From assembly GCA_021186555.1 (NCBI GenBank), contig JAJKFL010000004.1, positions 16,396,406 to 16,460,405 on the forward strand: 64,000 bases of DNA, in the 5' to 3' direction. This DNA is from Reticulitermes speratus (taxonomy: Eukaryota > Arthropoda > Insecta > Blattodea > Rhinotermitidae). Below the pieces are notes generated by a model, which was not told where the DNA came from, did no database searches, and saw only the letters and a program-made list of their open reading frames with translations. Shown here in pieces: positions 1 to 11,650 of the stretch. Position 1 is the stretch's first letter. Every line of letters begins with the position of its first letter. A program made the position numbers and the translations under genes.

Positions 1-816
1 ACGACGAAAATCGTCGTTTCTATTCACTGAAATTAAAAGTTCCAAATGCTTTCAAGGTCAGCATAGCTGTAAGGAGACGAATGAAGGATCTGTCCGTACA
101 AACAGTAAGTTGACCTGGGAATTGTCAAATGTCGCTTTGAACGTTGAGGGTGAATTTTAATAACAGTTATTATTGTCTCGCTCTGGTTAGCATCATTGTA
201 CCTACAGACAGGAATGTTTTCTTGAAAAAGAGTGTCGTAAGCTCTTACTAGTACTAATGCTTGTAATGTCGGTAGAATATATAGCCAAACGAACAGCTTG
301 TGGCCTTCTTAATGCCACACCAAATCCCATGCCCAAAGATATATTGAACTGACATATACTGACCGTTGACGTCCGAGTAATGCAATCAACAGGCATGACC
401 TGCAATATTACCTCAGGGCACCCTGGAGGGAGGAGGAAAGGCGATGCTAATTACGTAGAAGGCATGATATGCTGCAGCACATTGCTTGCGATAGTGACGT
501 CAGTACCACAGGTGGTATTGTGTCCTACATCCGATTGAAGTAGGCACCGTGTTTAATACTGGAAATTCAGCGACTGCATTACTACTTTGCCTACTGTCAA
601 ATATTTCGTTTATTCATAATTTTGTTACAGAAACTGTCAATACCTCAGCGTATATGATGACGAATGGTAGCGACCTTTAACACAAAATGCAAAATGAATG
701 CATATATTAAGAACAATATTTCGATTCTAGTCCTGTAAATGCGAATATTCCCTGTTGCTTATTTCTTGTTTAATGGCACTCTGTGTACTACCAATTTTTG
801 CTAGCCTCATCCTTAC
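1..816. other. Unannotated AT-rich stretch
   Basis: No gene, transposase or reverse transcriptase similarity seen on either strand. The first 17 bases form a small perfect hairpin (7-base arms, AAA loop). The only open frame (202-405, minus, 67 codons) matches nothing I recognise. Confidence 0.6.
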
Positions 817-871
817 ACACCAACAAATGCACACAATTTATATAAAATCATAAATAATCCGTGCAAACGAA

Positions 872-914
872 CTCTCCTATATGTTTTGTCGACAAATTTT
901 CATCTACAGGAAGA
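872..914 (-). ncRNA. Degenerate hammerhead-like motif (partner arm)
   Basis: Inverted partner of the motif at 1027-1070. The outer helix is kept (CTTC next to the core pairing with GGAG, one wobble). The core reads CTGTAGA, with A6 changed, and the GAA box is lost (ACAAAAC), so this copy should be inactive. Confidence 0.35.
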
Positions 915-1026
915 CATAATACAAAGGCATACAAAACCAACACATTCAATTTACAATGAAGTGTTAAAAGAATATTAAAAATAAATAATAAATTGGATAT
1001 GTTGGTTTTATATGCATTTGTGTTAT

Positions 1027-1070
1027 GTCTCGCTGAGGACGGCAATTTATCGCCGAAACATGTAGGAGAC
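1027..1070 (+). ncRNA. Hammerhead-ribozyme-like motif, nearly intact core
   Basis: Read 5' to 3': helix I strand GTCTC (1027-1031), a G, core CTGAGGA (1033-1039), one extra C, helix II GGC/GCC (1041-1043 with 1052-1054), core GAAAC (1055-1059), a two-base loop, GTA (1062-1064), then GGAGAC, whose last five bases pair with GTCTC. The CUGANGA and GAA core boxes are both present. Departures from the textbook core are the extra base before helix II and a G-G mismatch next to the core. Cleavage activity is inference. Confidence 0.45.
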
Positions 1071-1181
1071 TTCATGTTTATGGATAATTTATTATTTTAT
1101 GTAAATCGTGTGCATTTGTTGGTGTATGTGGGTGATTATAGTCACAATGCACGGAACGAATAATAATAATTTTTTTAAAAA

Positions 1182-1216
1182 TAACTAACTAAATAAATAA
1201 CAAGCTGACTAACTAG
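1182..1216. repeat. CTAA-rich simple repeat
   Basis: Short run of CTAA/AAATAA units. Its complement, TTAG repeats, is the tail seen at the 3' end of LINE family 1 (48136-48149), so this may be the residual tail of the adjacent minus-strand LINE piece at 1278-1680. Confidence 0.35.
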
Positions 1217-1277
1217 GTGCGCTGAGCAAAGACCCAGAGAAGTAAGTTATACGAAAAATTCACAGGATTCTTTTTAT

Positions 1278-1680
1278 TTCGAAGTTTCATTACCGTGTTC
1301 ACAAGTGCCCGCCATTTGTCTGTTCTTAATCTCATAAATTCAACCCACGCATTCCCAATCTATCTATTTAGGAACCACTGTTGTATTGTTCTCCCAGCTA
1401 GGCCTAGGTTTTCCAAGTGGTAATCTCTCGTCATGTTTCACCATTGAAACTCTGTACCTGTTTCTGTTCACTTTGCTTGACACAAGCCCTACCCAACTCA
1501 GCCACTTTAATTTAATCACCCGAATAATATTTGGCGGTGTGTATAAATCCTGAAGTTTCTCTTTACAAAATATATTCCATTCCCCTTTTATTTCTTCCCC
1601 CTTAGGTCCAATACCTTCCTCAGCCGACACCCTCTACCTATGTTTTGTCCCAAAAGACAATAATCTTCATCTTCAACAAT
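1278..1680 (-). mobile_element. LINE family 1, 3' coding fragment (decayed)
   Basis: The minus-strand frame at 1364-1630 encodes the post-reverse-transcriptase tail of a non-LTR retrotransposon. It shows a YTPPNIIRVIKLKWLSWVG stretch followed by LPLGKPRPSWENN, collinear with [12 protein letters not shown] and [13 protein letters not shown] in the better copy at 47655-48150. The last codons and the start of the 3' UTR continue down to 1278, where the bases align with 6413-6470. The reverse transcriptase core is missing. It is an inactive 5'-truncated relic. Confidence 0.8.
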
Positions 1681-1689
1681 TTAAGAATC

Positions 1690-4600
1690 TCGCTTTTTTA
1701 AAATTAATAATTTTTGTTGTTGCTAAATTTACACAGTTGAAACTGCGATATTTTAGTTGTCTCTGATATTATACATCCATACAGACCCAGCCATCCTAGA
1801 CTCTTTTCTCTATTATACGCTACACAGACAAAGTTTCAGAAAGCGAGAATAAGGGTAGACGGTGCAAAGTGCTGGGCCCTGTACTCCAATTTCCGCACAG
1901 TACGAGATCAATGCATTCCTTGTTCAACCACCAGGAGGTTCTAAACCTTTCATACAATGTCTACAAAACGCTTTACATCGCCTACGTTTTGGACTCAATA
2001 GTATATAGTTTCGAATTTCTTTTCAGTGAAATAAAAAAACATACACGATAACCACAAGCTCCAACATGGTTTGTTTTGTTGTCGGGATTTGTGAAATTGA
2101 AAATGGACTCCCATGGATCGTGTCATAAAATTCTCATTCAGCCTACAAAAATCTCATAATAAAGAAGAGATATGTGAGTAGATTCAGGTTTTTATTACAG
2201 CTTGGCAGTTTGACAATCAATACTTTAATTATAATTTCTTGACTTTGGTAACGTATCATCGCTTTGCTCTCCACATTTTGTCATGGGCAGTGGGTTATCA
2301 GATATTCGTAGTTAATTACTTGCAAACCTAAATACTAAGTAGGCGTTTAGGTACTGAATAACGGATTTGAATACTAATTGCTTATATTCTTCAGTTACAA
2401 GTAGACGTACATCTAAATGTGACATCACCTTGTTATTTAAGATTGCTTAATTTTATTTCTATTGTGTTCTTAGTTTTTTGCCTGTCATGTTACACATGAC
2501 ATCTTCCTTAATTTGCGTACTACCCTACAGTGTAGCTTGAATAACACATATACTAATAAGAGAAATGTTAATAATACTGTAGTGTTAGTTTTGTGCGTTT
2601 TGTTTCAAAGTTGCATGCAATATAAGCTGAAATGGAAGTATACTTAGAAATTTTACAACAGTTTGATTTGTTGGTGAAATTGAAAATCAAAAGATATTAA
2701 GAGCTCCTCTAAATCCTTGCAAGTACCTGGAGCCAATCATTTTAAACATTGGTAACCACTAGCTTCCCGAATTCAGGAAAGTTCTAAATTATATTTGTTC
2801 GCCACATCACGCACACCTGATAACGTGGAAACAAATGTCTCTGTGGGTGCCACAGAGGGTGAAAAATTTCTTGATCAAACTAGTTTCTGGAAAGTAATAA
2901 GTTATATGATAACACATTGACTAAACAGAGAGCAACATGCCCGTGTAACGATGACGCTCTGGACTTGTATTTGGGTGTGCTCAATTCGAATATCAACCAG
3001 AACTTTAGTCTATCCTATATTTCATGGTTATGTCAACTTCCCCAGCCAAATATAGGAATATTACCTCTGTTAGATCACGACTGCTGTCTTCCAAACACCT
3101 GCTAATCGTAACTAATCAATCGTCTCAATTTTTAACGCTATATAGTGTGAGGAACCGATAGCTTCCAAAAGAAAAGTCATGAAGAGGAAGAGAAAGGCAT
3201 GCTAATGCTGTTCAAAAGTTATCGGACTGTGCGCGCAAGCACCCTTCAAAGCCATGTGACTGATGCATGACGATGGGGTGTGGTTTATTAGATTTTGTGG
3301 TTATGGTTACTGCTTTTTTCTTCCGTCCTAACATGTTTTTCGAAAAAAGAGGTTAATGAATTGATAGGAAGTTTGCATGGAAGGTTATTTCATATATGCC
3401 GTTAACGGAAACGGTTAATCAAAAAGTTTACTTGGGCGTTTTATGGTATCTACGAGAAGCAGTGCAAAAGAAACGATCGGAAATTGGGGGTGGGGGGAAC
3501 AAAACTGGTTTCTTCACCGCGACAATGTTCCCAGCAAACAGTGCTCTCCGTCCTGAAGTTTCTCGCAAAAAACAAACCTTGGTGTTCCCTCAGCCACCCA
3601 AGAGACCTGATCTCTCTCTACAGCAGACCACTTCCTGTAACCGAAATTAAAATTCGTTTTAAAGGATGTGGATTTGAATCAGTAGGAGAAGTACAAGAAA
3701 AACGTTTGAGCACCTAACACAAAATCCTTCAAAATTATATATGTAATTTTATGATAAATGGAGACGTCGTTTGACTTGTTGCGTTAATGTAGGAGGAGAA
3801 AATTCTCAAGCGGTTACTATCTATCTATTTTGTGTAATTTAATCAGACCGAGAACTTTTGAATACAACTAGTATAACATTTTTCTTTTTTCAAATGTGTC
3901 ATAGAGCTAAAGAATTTTATGGATTCCTGATACTCTATGCAAAGTTGTGTCCTCGGAACATGAGATATATCAACGAGATCTTCTCCTTTTAAAACACATA
4001 TCTTTGTATTTATATATTTACAAACACAATTATAAATTTTGTTCAGGTCATCAACATTTCTAATGGATATACTGTCTTGCTTTGCAATAGATTTCTTTCA
4101 AGCTTTCTAATGTTGCGTTTCCAAAATATGTGTTTTATAATTATTCAGGCACTTAGTTATTCATTCAAACTCATCGCGCAATTACTATTACCATTATTCA
4201 CTACAATAAAGAGTAAAATACTTGCAACATTATTCAACCTTTAAATCCGAATCTTCGTAGTTATTGTTGCGGGTCTCCAAAAGAGCCTGACCACTTTAGC
4301 CTCAGTGTACTCCTTCCTGTCGATATTTTCTTTTGAGATCAGGTGTTATTAACTTTTGATTCCTTTTATCTTTATGTAAGGTGTTACCGCTTACTGTTTT
4401 TAATTCGTCATGGAGATTTTCTAAGGAGAGTTGAAAATTTCAGGCAGAGACGAAGGAACAATCATGTTGAAATGATAGGGTCTCTCTCTGCAGGAACTGT
4501 ACACGAACGGAGACATATCCCACATATGTGTCAATCTAATGACAGCTAATTAGTTTTCGGCAGTTAGCGTCGGAGTTATATTACACATGGCCATCCTCGA

Positions 4601-6325
4601 CTTGGACGTCACAGGCGTTCTGAGATTATTGGAATCCTAGAAAATCAAAACTTCCAGAAATTTCCGGAATTTAGAAATTTTGTCCCATCTAGAAAACGGA
4701 ATTCCAGTTGGATCTCCAATTCACATAGTCTTTATAAATCGATGAGTGCATACAAAGGAATGACTTGTCGAGCGGCAACCCCATAGTTTCAAAAGACTAT
4801 GTGTGTCAGCTACTGGCAGAGAAACCAGCACCTTTCTTTGCCTTAACAAGAATGAAGAAGAACACTAAACACGTCAAAGGTCACTCGCATAAGCATTTAT
4901 TAAGGCGGACCTCAAATTCATTATACGTTATGTTATTATCTTTTGTAACTGCAGTAAAATGAACGTCGCTATTTTGTTTATAGCTGTACAGTTCTTTTCA
5001 TTTTGGTTTTAATATTCCAAGTGTATATGTATTTCCGTGGATACTAAATGCGAATTCTAACAACCGCAATAAAGCTATTCTAGTAGAGTATAAAATTAAT
5101 TAATTATGTTCCAAATTGTTCTCATATATTCGGCGTTCTTGTATAAAATATTTATGTGGATAGTATTACAGTTTATTTATCTGTTTGTGACTGCCTTGAC
5201 ACATTACTGTTAGTTATAAGACAGTGGGTCCTTTAAAGATATTTTGAATTTTCAGTGAGTTACATTCAGAGGCATAACTACAAATTGATTGGATGGTGTT
5301 TGCTGGTGTAATAAGTACGCATATATATGTATGTGTATGTGTGTGTATATAAAAAGAGTCAATTCATTCACTTTAGTCTGTCTCGGAAGTAAGAAATTAC
5401 AGAAATTAGACGGCATTGTTACAGTTTCAAGAAAATCTCTAAGAGCGAGGAACATTTCTGGGTGTAATTCGTCGCGCTCTCTAAACCATTTGCAGAAAAT
5501 AAAGACAATATCATTTTCATAGCATTTCAGGTGCTCAATTGATCAAGATACTCTCTGCCTTTATTGAATCCCCTATCACTGTCGTGTTTATAAGGGCTCG
5601 TCAGTGGTCCAGATGAAAGCCAAGTAAGAGCTTAGGTTACATTTTAATATTGGCTTCGCATCTAAGCCTAGATTACCCAAGGAGTCTCAGTCCTTACCAA
5701 TTTTATGCGTTTTTTTACGAAAGTAAAGAAGGACGTCTTATATGGAGACCACGTCCATGCGTCGGTCCGAACGTCTATCTGAGACTTCGTTTCAGCGGCG
5801 AAACCATTTCTCTGATTCCCGTGAAATTAGCTACCGTATATATATGAATACGCTACAAATAGTTGTCGAGCATGCGTCGGTTTCTCGGAAATCAACTAAT
5901 TGTCAGTCACACTTTCCTTACCAGCATAAAAATTTCTACCCCTACTTTTTTTTACTGACCGATGTGATTGAAATTCTGTACTTACTGTCATTGAGCAGTA
6001 TGAGTTTCATGAAAATACATGAGGTGGAAGTTACACTTTACGTCATAAAAGAATTCTTGAACTTATTTCCTGCACATTTCTGTCGATCTGTATAAAATTG
6101 GGCACAAGAGATGTCTAAAAGAACTTTACTGAGTGAAGGTGAGCTTCGTGAAAATTGATGCAGTGAATATCATACTTTACTCGGGAGCGTCAACGTTTGT
6201 GTGTGTACTTTCGACCTTTATAAATCGATTTTGGTGAAACGAGGTACAAGATATCAACTTAGTGTACTTCAGCACTTGTGAGTTTCGTAATGATCGGCAT
6301 ATGGTACGCTGTACTTTTCTTGTCG
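1690..6325. other. Unannotated stretch
   Basis: No recognisable gene or transposon protein. Overlapping frames at 3396-3717 and the 117-codon frame at 5742-6095 have no motif, signal peptide or membrane pattern that I would defend. A short TA/TG-rich microsatellite lies at 5318-5352. I see nothing else structured. Confidence 0.55.
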
Positions 6326-6329
6326 ACTA

Positions 6330-7265
6330 ACTAACTCCATGGAGCAGCGTCCTTCCTGAGAAGCTAACACGTTCTCAGCTTGTCAAGAAATTCCCCGCCT
6401 TTTATGGAACCCGAAGCTTCATTACCGCATTCGCAAGAGCCCGCAACCTGCTCCTATGCTGATCCAGATCAATCCAATCCATTCATCCCCATTCTACTTC
6501 AGAAAAATCAATTTTATTATTATTCTCCTATCTACTACCAAGTCTTCAAAGTGGTCTCTTTCCCTCAGGTTTCCCCCCCCCCCTAAACCGTGTATACATC
6601 TTTCCTCTCTCCCATACGTGCTACATACCCCGCCAGTCTCAACTTTCTTTATTTGATCACCTGAATAATATTTTGAGGAGCACAGATCATAAAGTTCCTC
6701 GACATGTAGTCTTCTTCACTCTCCTGTTACATCGTCCTTCTTAGGCCCCAATACCTTTTTCAGTATCCTGTTCTCGAACGCCTTCAACCTATGTTCCTCC
6801 CAAAATGTGAGAGACCAAGTTTCGCACCCATGCAAAACAACAGGCAAAATTATAGTTCTGTATATTCTAATCTTTGAATTTTTCGATAGCAATCGTGAAA
6901 CAAAAGATGTTGCATCGAATGATAACAAGCATTCTCTGTCTTCAATGTACTCTTAATTTCTTCATGAATGGGGGAATTTTGATTCGTAATGTTTGTTTCC
7001 AACTATTTCAACTTTTCCACACTTTCAAGGGATTTATTACCTGTCTTTATGTTGTGATTTTGTCCTGCATGCTGGCCTCGAGACATGACCATATACTTAG
7101 TTTTATCACATTTGCTTCTAGACCAATCCCCCTTACAACGACTACTAAAGCTTCTGTGGACTTCCTCATAGTATATACGCTTCCACCCAATATACACATA
7201 TTATCATCAGCATAAACCAGAAGCCGGTGTGTAACATTTAATTTCAAGTCCTTTTTCTTGTAGAC
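6330..7265 (-). mobile_element. LINE family 1 fragment with reverse transcriptase YADD box
   Basis: On the minus strand, in order: LLVYADD, the reverse transcriptase catalytic box C with its two metal-binding aspartates (near 7200-7225), then LGGSVYT and a KTKYMVMSR stretch, then IYRTIILPVVLHGCETW followed by RILKKVLGPKKDDVTGE (6716-6928), then a degraded tail. The 3' UTR (6330-6400) matches that at 48060-48140, ending in the GGAGTTAGTTAG tail. The 5' part of the ORF (endonuclease and reverse transcriptase fingers) is absent, and several frame breaks separate the pieces. A C11 tract sits at 6573-6583. The element is non-functional. Clade assignment (CR1/Jockey/RTE-like) is uncertain. Confidence 0.85.
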
Positions 7266-9394
7266 GTAAATGACATAACATTTACGCGTGTACCGTGAAA
7301 CCGAATGATGTTTAGAAAGAAAAGAACGCCTTGGTGAATTCTGTGTACTACATCACGCAGTACAGTGTTCTCACCCTGTTATGTGGAAGCTTGTTTCGTA
7401 CTGCACTGAGAATACGTTCTTGATTTAAGAAAGAAAGCGTAATGAAGGGAAATAGTGGCTGTTTATTATAACAACCATATGGAACACCTAAATAAAGTGT
7501 GGCAAAATTCAGAGATTAGTATTAAACCTGGCGTTACGTATACTAACCACTAGGCTTAAAAAATTAATGTGAAATTCTACCACTGAAAAATTCTATGTCC
7601 TTTGGCACCAACCTGATTCACTTATCAGTTTTGAGTTTCAAGCAGTAATCTGCAGGGTACTGTATTTTGGAATGTGATTTCATTTAATTTAGTAGAAATT
7701 TAACAACTTTTTGAATGATATTGCTGCCTGTCCGGCTGCAATGTAGAAAATTAGGTGATGTGATTTGCAAGAGGAAAACTGTAGGAATACAGGTTTCGAG
7801 TGGACCCTCCGAAATTTTATTTTCTAAGGGTGGACCACGACAGACTTTCGGGGAACCAACAGGCCGAAGGAGAAATTTGTGTAGTCTATCCTGCCTCTGG
7901 AGCCTCGAGATTTACCACTTGAGGATTTTTCTTCTACCCGTAAGATGAAGTCGCAGATTCATATGAATTGTTGGTAAATTTCTACCAGCTTATTAGGTGT
8001 TACATCCAGCAATATTCATGTCTCCCTATATAAGAAGAAGTCTGACGGTAGACGATGACAAAATAATGTATGGCATTAGGTTCTTTTGCATTCCTGCGGA
8101 TAGCGTATCAAAATAGCTCTGTCACTCCATCCTTCTCTAAGAATACAAGAACGCGAGGAACACTAAAAGGATTTTCGTTACTCTTGATACTGATTTTTCT
8201 CCAATCTTTACTTTGGACTCTGAGTTATTTAGATATATTCTTTCGAAAACGTTAAACCTTTCACTCGAGATAGTTTTTTTCCATTTTGTCCCAACAAAAG
8301 AACTACAATCGAGCCTGAGAGGAACGAGGCACTATTTTAGCGCTGTTGCTAGGATAGGGATAAAGCAAAAGCTATATGGAACATACGATTTCTAGACAAG
8401 TGCTATCACAGGTTATGACTATCTTTCCTAACTTATTGAAATTCAGATGTGGTCGATTGACGTATGTACGCCTGTAACGGGAAACTGCACACACCTACAA
8501 GCACGTAGCGTACTGTCCGCAGGGAAGAATAATGTAAAGCCATGAAATTCACTCCAACAGACACGTAACAGCTAGGGAGCGAATGGCATGCCGAAGGGGT
8601 AGACAGTCCTGTGTACAATATTCGTGCACCGTCAAGCATACAAATCGCATCTTCGATGTGATTTAAAAAATGTCCAAGCTTTTCAGTATGTGTGTACACC
8701 ATGTAATTGTACTGCTAAAAAGCCGACACATGTAAATCTATGACTGCAAATTTATCACGTGCAGCCAGGCTACTCGGAAAAGAAGGTCACTGATAACATA
8801 TAACCTGACAGTCAACAGAATTTGAATCTGTAAAGCATTTATATGGAATATTTATCTATTATTTATTGTCTATTGCAATGTCAGTAACTTATGTAGGGTT
8901 TATATTACGTAGAATAACCAAATCGTTAATAAATAATGGTTTTGAAAGGTATGGAAAAAAGCGGTCGTGACATGCGGAATGCATAAAAAGCGCCAATCGT
9001 AATAGGCAGTGTCCGATTGGACTTGTTTAGGCTAATTCTTGGTTCGTTTGACGATGCTGTTAACAGTTGATACGTACCCGGAAATTTGAATATTGATATG
9101 GTTAATGAATGAGGAATTAAAATTAAATCGGAAGGAATATTTCATAGCTGACATGAATTTAACACCCCAACTCAACATTCGTTTGCACGGAGTGAACGGA
9201 AGTGCGGCAAAATCAGGATGGATGAACTCGGGCTGAGGTTTCAAAGTAAATACTTAGCGCACGAGCCACCCGACAGCGAAGATATTTCTGTGCAATTAAT
9301 ATACACAAGTAACGACAATGTTGTTTCTAGGCATAGGCGATTAGAAGTGTAGATCCATGCATTTCTATCGTGGCAATAGACGGTAGTGAGTGGT
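7266..9394. other. Unannotated stretch
   Basis: No gene identified. Open frames such as 7715-7948 (plus) and 8433-8702 (minus) are under 90 codons and show no known motif. No tandem repeat or large hairpin was noticed. Confidence 0.5.
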
Positions 9395-9585
9395 CAGCTT
9401 CATGACGATGGCCGCTTTATTCCCGGGGAAAATCGCCCTGATATCCATTAAATAGATTGTGTGGGCGCCAGAGCCGTCCTGGAAGTTTCGAAATAGAGCG
9501 AAATCTCTTGCATCTGCAGTAAATCTGACAAGCCATCTTTGTCCTTCAGCCAGTAGTCGAGTCACGGCACTGACTACGATATGTT
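9395..9585 (-). mobile_element. Diverged SINE family B copy
   Basis: Shares an ordered series of blocks with the fuller copy at 36844-37121: GGCCGCTTTA, a CCGG-rich block, ATCC/CCATT, GAGCCGTCC and, at the tRNA-head end, AGTCGAGTC...TGACTACGATAT against the other copy's GAGTCGC...CGACTACGCTAT. Heavily mutated; the internal promoter B box is no longer recognisable. Confidence 0.5.
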
Positions 9586-9589
9586 AACG

Positions 9590-10756
9590 TACTACTTCAC
9601 AGTTAATTTTTTTTTTATTTGACTCTTAAATACCAGCAACAAATCACATTCTGTAATCTGTTGTTACCTTTCGGAACATATAAGCCTGTTAATGGAAGAT
9701 TAGTACCTTGTACAAGTGGGATACTGTGCGATACTTCTCTTCAAACGTATTTCTTAGGAGACAAATTAGACCTCTATTTTTTGTGCTCTTCAAGATCATT
9801 CCACGGTAATTTGGAGGTTTTTCATTCCCTTCATCTGAAACACTTTATAATTCATCGTAAAAATATTTCCCTAACTTTTGTCTGTTTCTTGTTCTTTAAG
9901 TTATATGTAGATAAAATTGAACTAGTCACGAATTAAAAATCTTTTTCGAAACATTATTAGTTATCACATTCGTGTAAAATATATAAAAACTTGGAAATTT
10001 GTAGCCTCAAATCAATCTTATTTTCGAAAATTTTGATTAATATGTTTGAATTATTACACTTCCTGAAGCTGTTCCACTTCTCAGCATTCCTTTCCTTTTC
10101 GTAAGATTAAAGTAAAACTTTGAGGAAAACATGGAGTCCGTTTGTGACTCTCTGTGTTTTTCCTTTTCACTTTCAGGAACAAGTAACTGATTTTCACGTA
10201 ACGTAAAGTGAAAATTATGTCAGTTAAGCTCATCCAACGCCGTACCTCTTCATTTTGTACAATTAGCAATAGCAACATGGAGCACAGGCGACCATGTGAG
10301 ACGGGAGCGTCACCAGCATCACTTAATTGATGTTAGGTAATAGATCTCGAAAAACGGTGTAAATTTATTAAGCCAATATTTTCATAACTGTAAAATAGAA
10401 ATTTTATGGTAATAATAGTAATAATAATACTCATAAATGTGTAAAATTCAAAAACCGATGGAACAATAATAATATAGGCTTTCAGTTTTGCTCTAAATTC
10501 CTTTTAATTAATTTCCTATAGTTTTGTCACAATAAAATACGATTGGGAACAATCTGAGTATGTTTATACATGCAATGTTAGGTTAATATTTTGACTAAAG
10601 CTCATGTGTTGGTAAAAATTCAGTAGAACGGCGAGCTCATGAATCTCCAAAAATAGTATTTAAATGTATTAAAATGACTGCATAACACACGCAATACACA
10701 ACAAAATATGTTTCGGCATTCAGTACCTACTTGGTGATTCTTAAAGTTTCAGTTAT
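9590..10756. other. Unannotated stretch
   Basis: Nothing recognisable. The 105-codon plus frame at 9619-9936 and the 65-codon minus frame at 10081-10278 have no family match that I know. The sequence is AT-rich with scattered ATA/TAA runs near 10410-10440. Confidence 0.5.
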
Positions 10757-10757
10757 T

Positions 10758-10794
10758 CATTATTATTATATTATTATTATTATTATTATTATTA
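10758..10794. repeat. ATT microsatellite
   Basis: About twelve ATT units, directly abutting the 5' truncation point of the LINE at 10796. Confidence 0.85.
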
Positions 10795-10795
10795 C

Positions 10796-11650
10796 AAATT
10801 ATGGAATCCTTGATTACTCGAACTGAATGCATCAAAGATCTGGAAGTGCAAATTGACTCCAAGCTGCACTTTTACAATCATGTGGATTATATTTTCTCTC
10901 TCTCAAACAATTAGGTTTCTGGGGTTAATTCTGTCAGTAACTTTTTCTTTTCCTCTCTGCAGAGCCTCTTGATGCTATATTGCACACTAGTTAGGCCTAA
11001 GTTAGAATATTCCTCTGTTGTGTGGAATTCCATTACTTCTACTGATGCCAGTAAGCTTGAGCGCATCCAGCGGAAGTTTGTATCTCTTTGTCATCGTCGT
11101 TTTTTCAGTCACTTACCCTACAGTTATGCTAATGTTTTAAATTACTGGAAATTTTTATACTTTAAGTGATCGTATGTGCCACTTAGACGATTTTTTTTTA
11201 CTTAATGTTTACAATGGTTCAAAATTTTGCCCTACCCTTTTGGAAAATATCGGCCTTCGTGTGCCGAATCGAAATTTCAGAGATTTTAAACTGTTTCATG
11301 TTAACTTAAACGTCGCAACTGCCCTTCCGCGGCTAATGCCATCAGTAGGATACTTGCATATCGAATGGTAGGTCTGCTTTGATTAATGACTTGTTATTAA
11401 TGTAAATCTGGAACTCGACGCTGTATTTCGGTCACTGAGACGTTTTTAAATCGTCATCTATGTTCTGTCACAGTATTGGATTTCTGCCCCAGTACTTCTT
11501 TTATATTGTTTTACTACATAATTGTTTTGTTTCTTTAGTGTTTTTTCTTGTGTATTTGTACTGTTTTGTATTTTATTTGTGCTCTTGTGCTGGCTTTGTA
11601 ATTGGCACTTGTGCTGTTAAGTCTGCACGTTAATAAATACCCATTGAATT
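10796..11650 (+). mobile_element. LINE family 2, 3' coding fragment (Jockey/CR1-like)
   Basis: The plus strand encodes the region after the reverse transcriptase core: RTECIKDLEVQIDSKLHFYN (10815-10880), a stop, then LVRPKLEY, VVWNSITSTDASKLERIQRK (10985-11075) and, after a frame break, a block with GSKFCPTLLENIGLRVPNRN and FRDFKLF (11174-11300). This order is typical of insect Jockey/CR1-type ORF2 tails. At least one in-frame stop and one frameshift make it a pseudogene. The 3' UTR contains AATAAA (11632-11637) and ends in an ATTGA-type short repeat. It is unrelated in sequence to LINE family 1. Confidence 0.8.

Larger units (their letters stand above)
817..1126. mobile_element. Palindromic MITE-like element with hammerhead-like arms (copy 1)
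   Basis: The ends are inverted repeats of about 42 bp (817-860 and 1084-1126) with roughly four mismatches, each containing CCAACAAATGCAC just inside the end. The interior carries the same ~44-nt motif twice in inverted orientation (872-914 minus, 1027-1070 plus). The plus copy has CTGAGGA, a GGC/GCC helix, GAAACATGTA and a GTCTC/GAGAC outer helix, which is the layout of a type I hammerhead ribozyme. No coding sequence is present. The element could be a MITE or a Penelope-like terminal repeat dimer; the sequence alone does not decide. No clear target site duplication was found. Confidence 0.6.

Noticed and set aside
10081-10278. Minus-strand frame resembling a transposase N terminus (EEVRRWMS)
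   Set aside because: Only a few residues match and no further block of any transposase follows.
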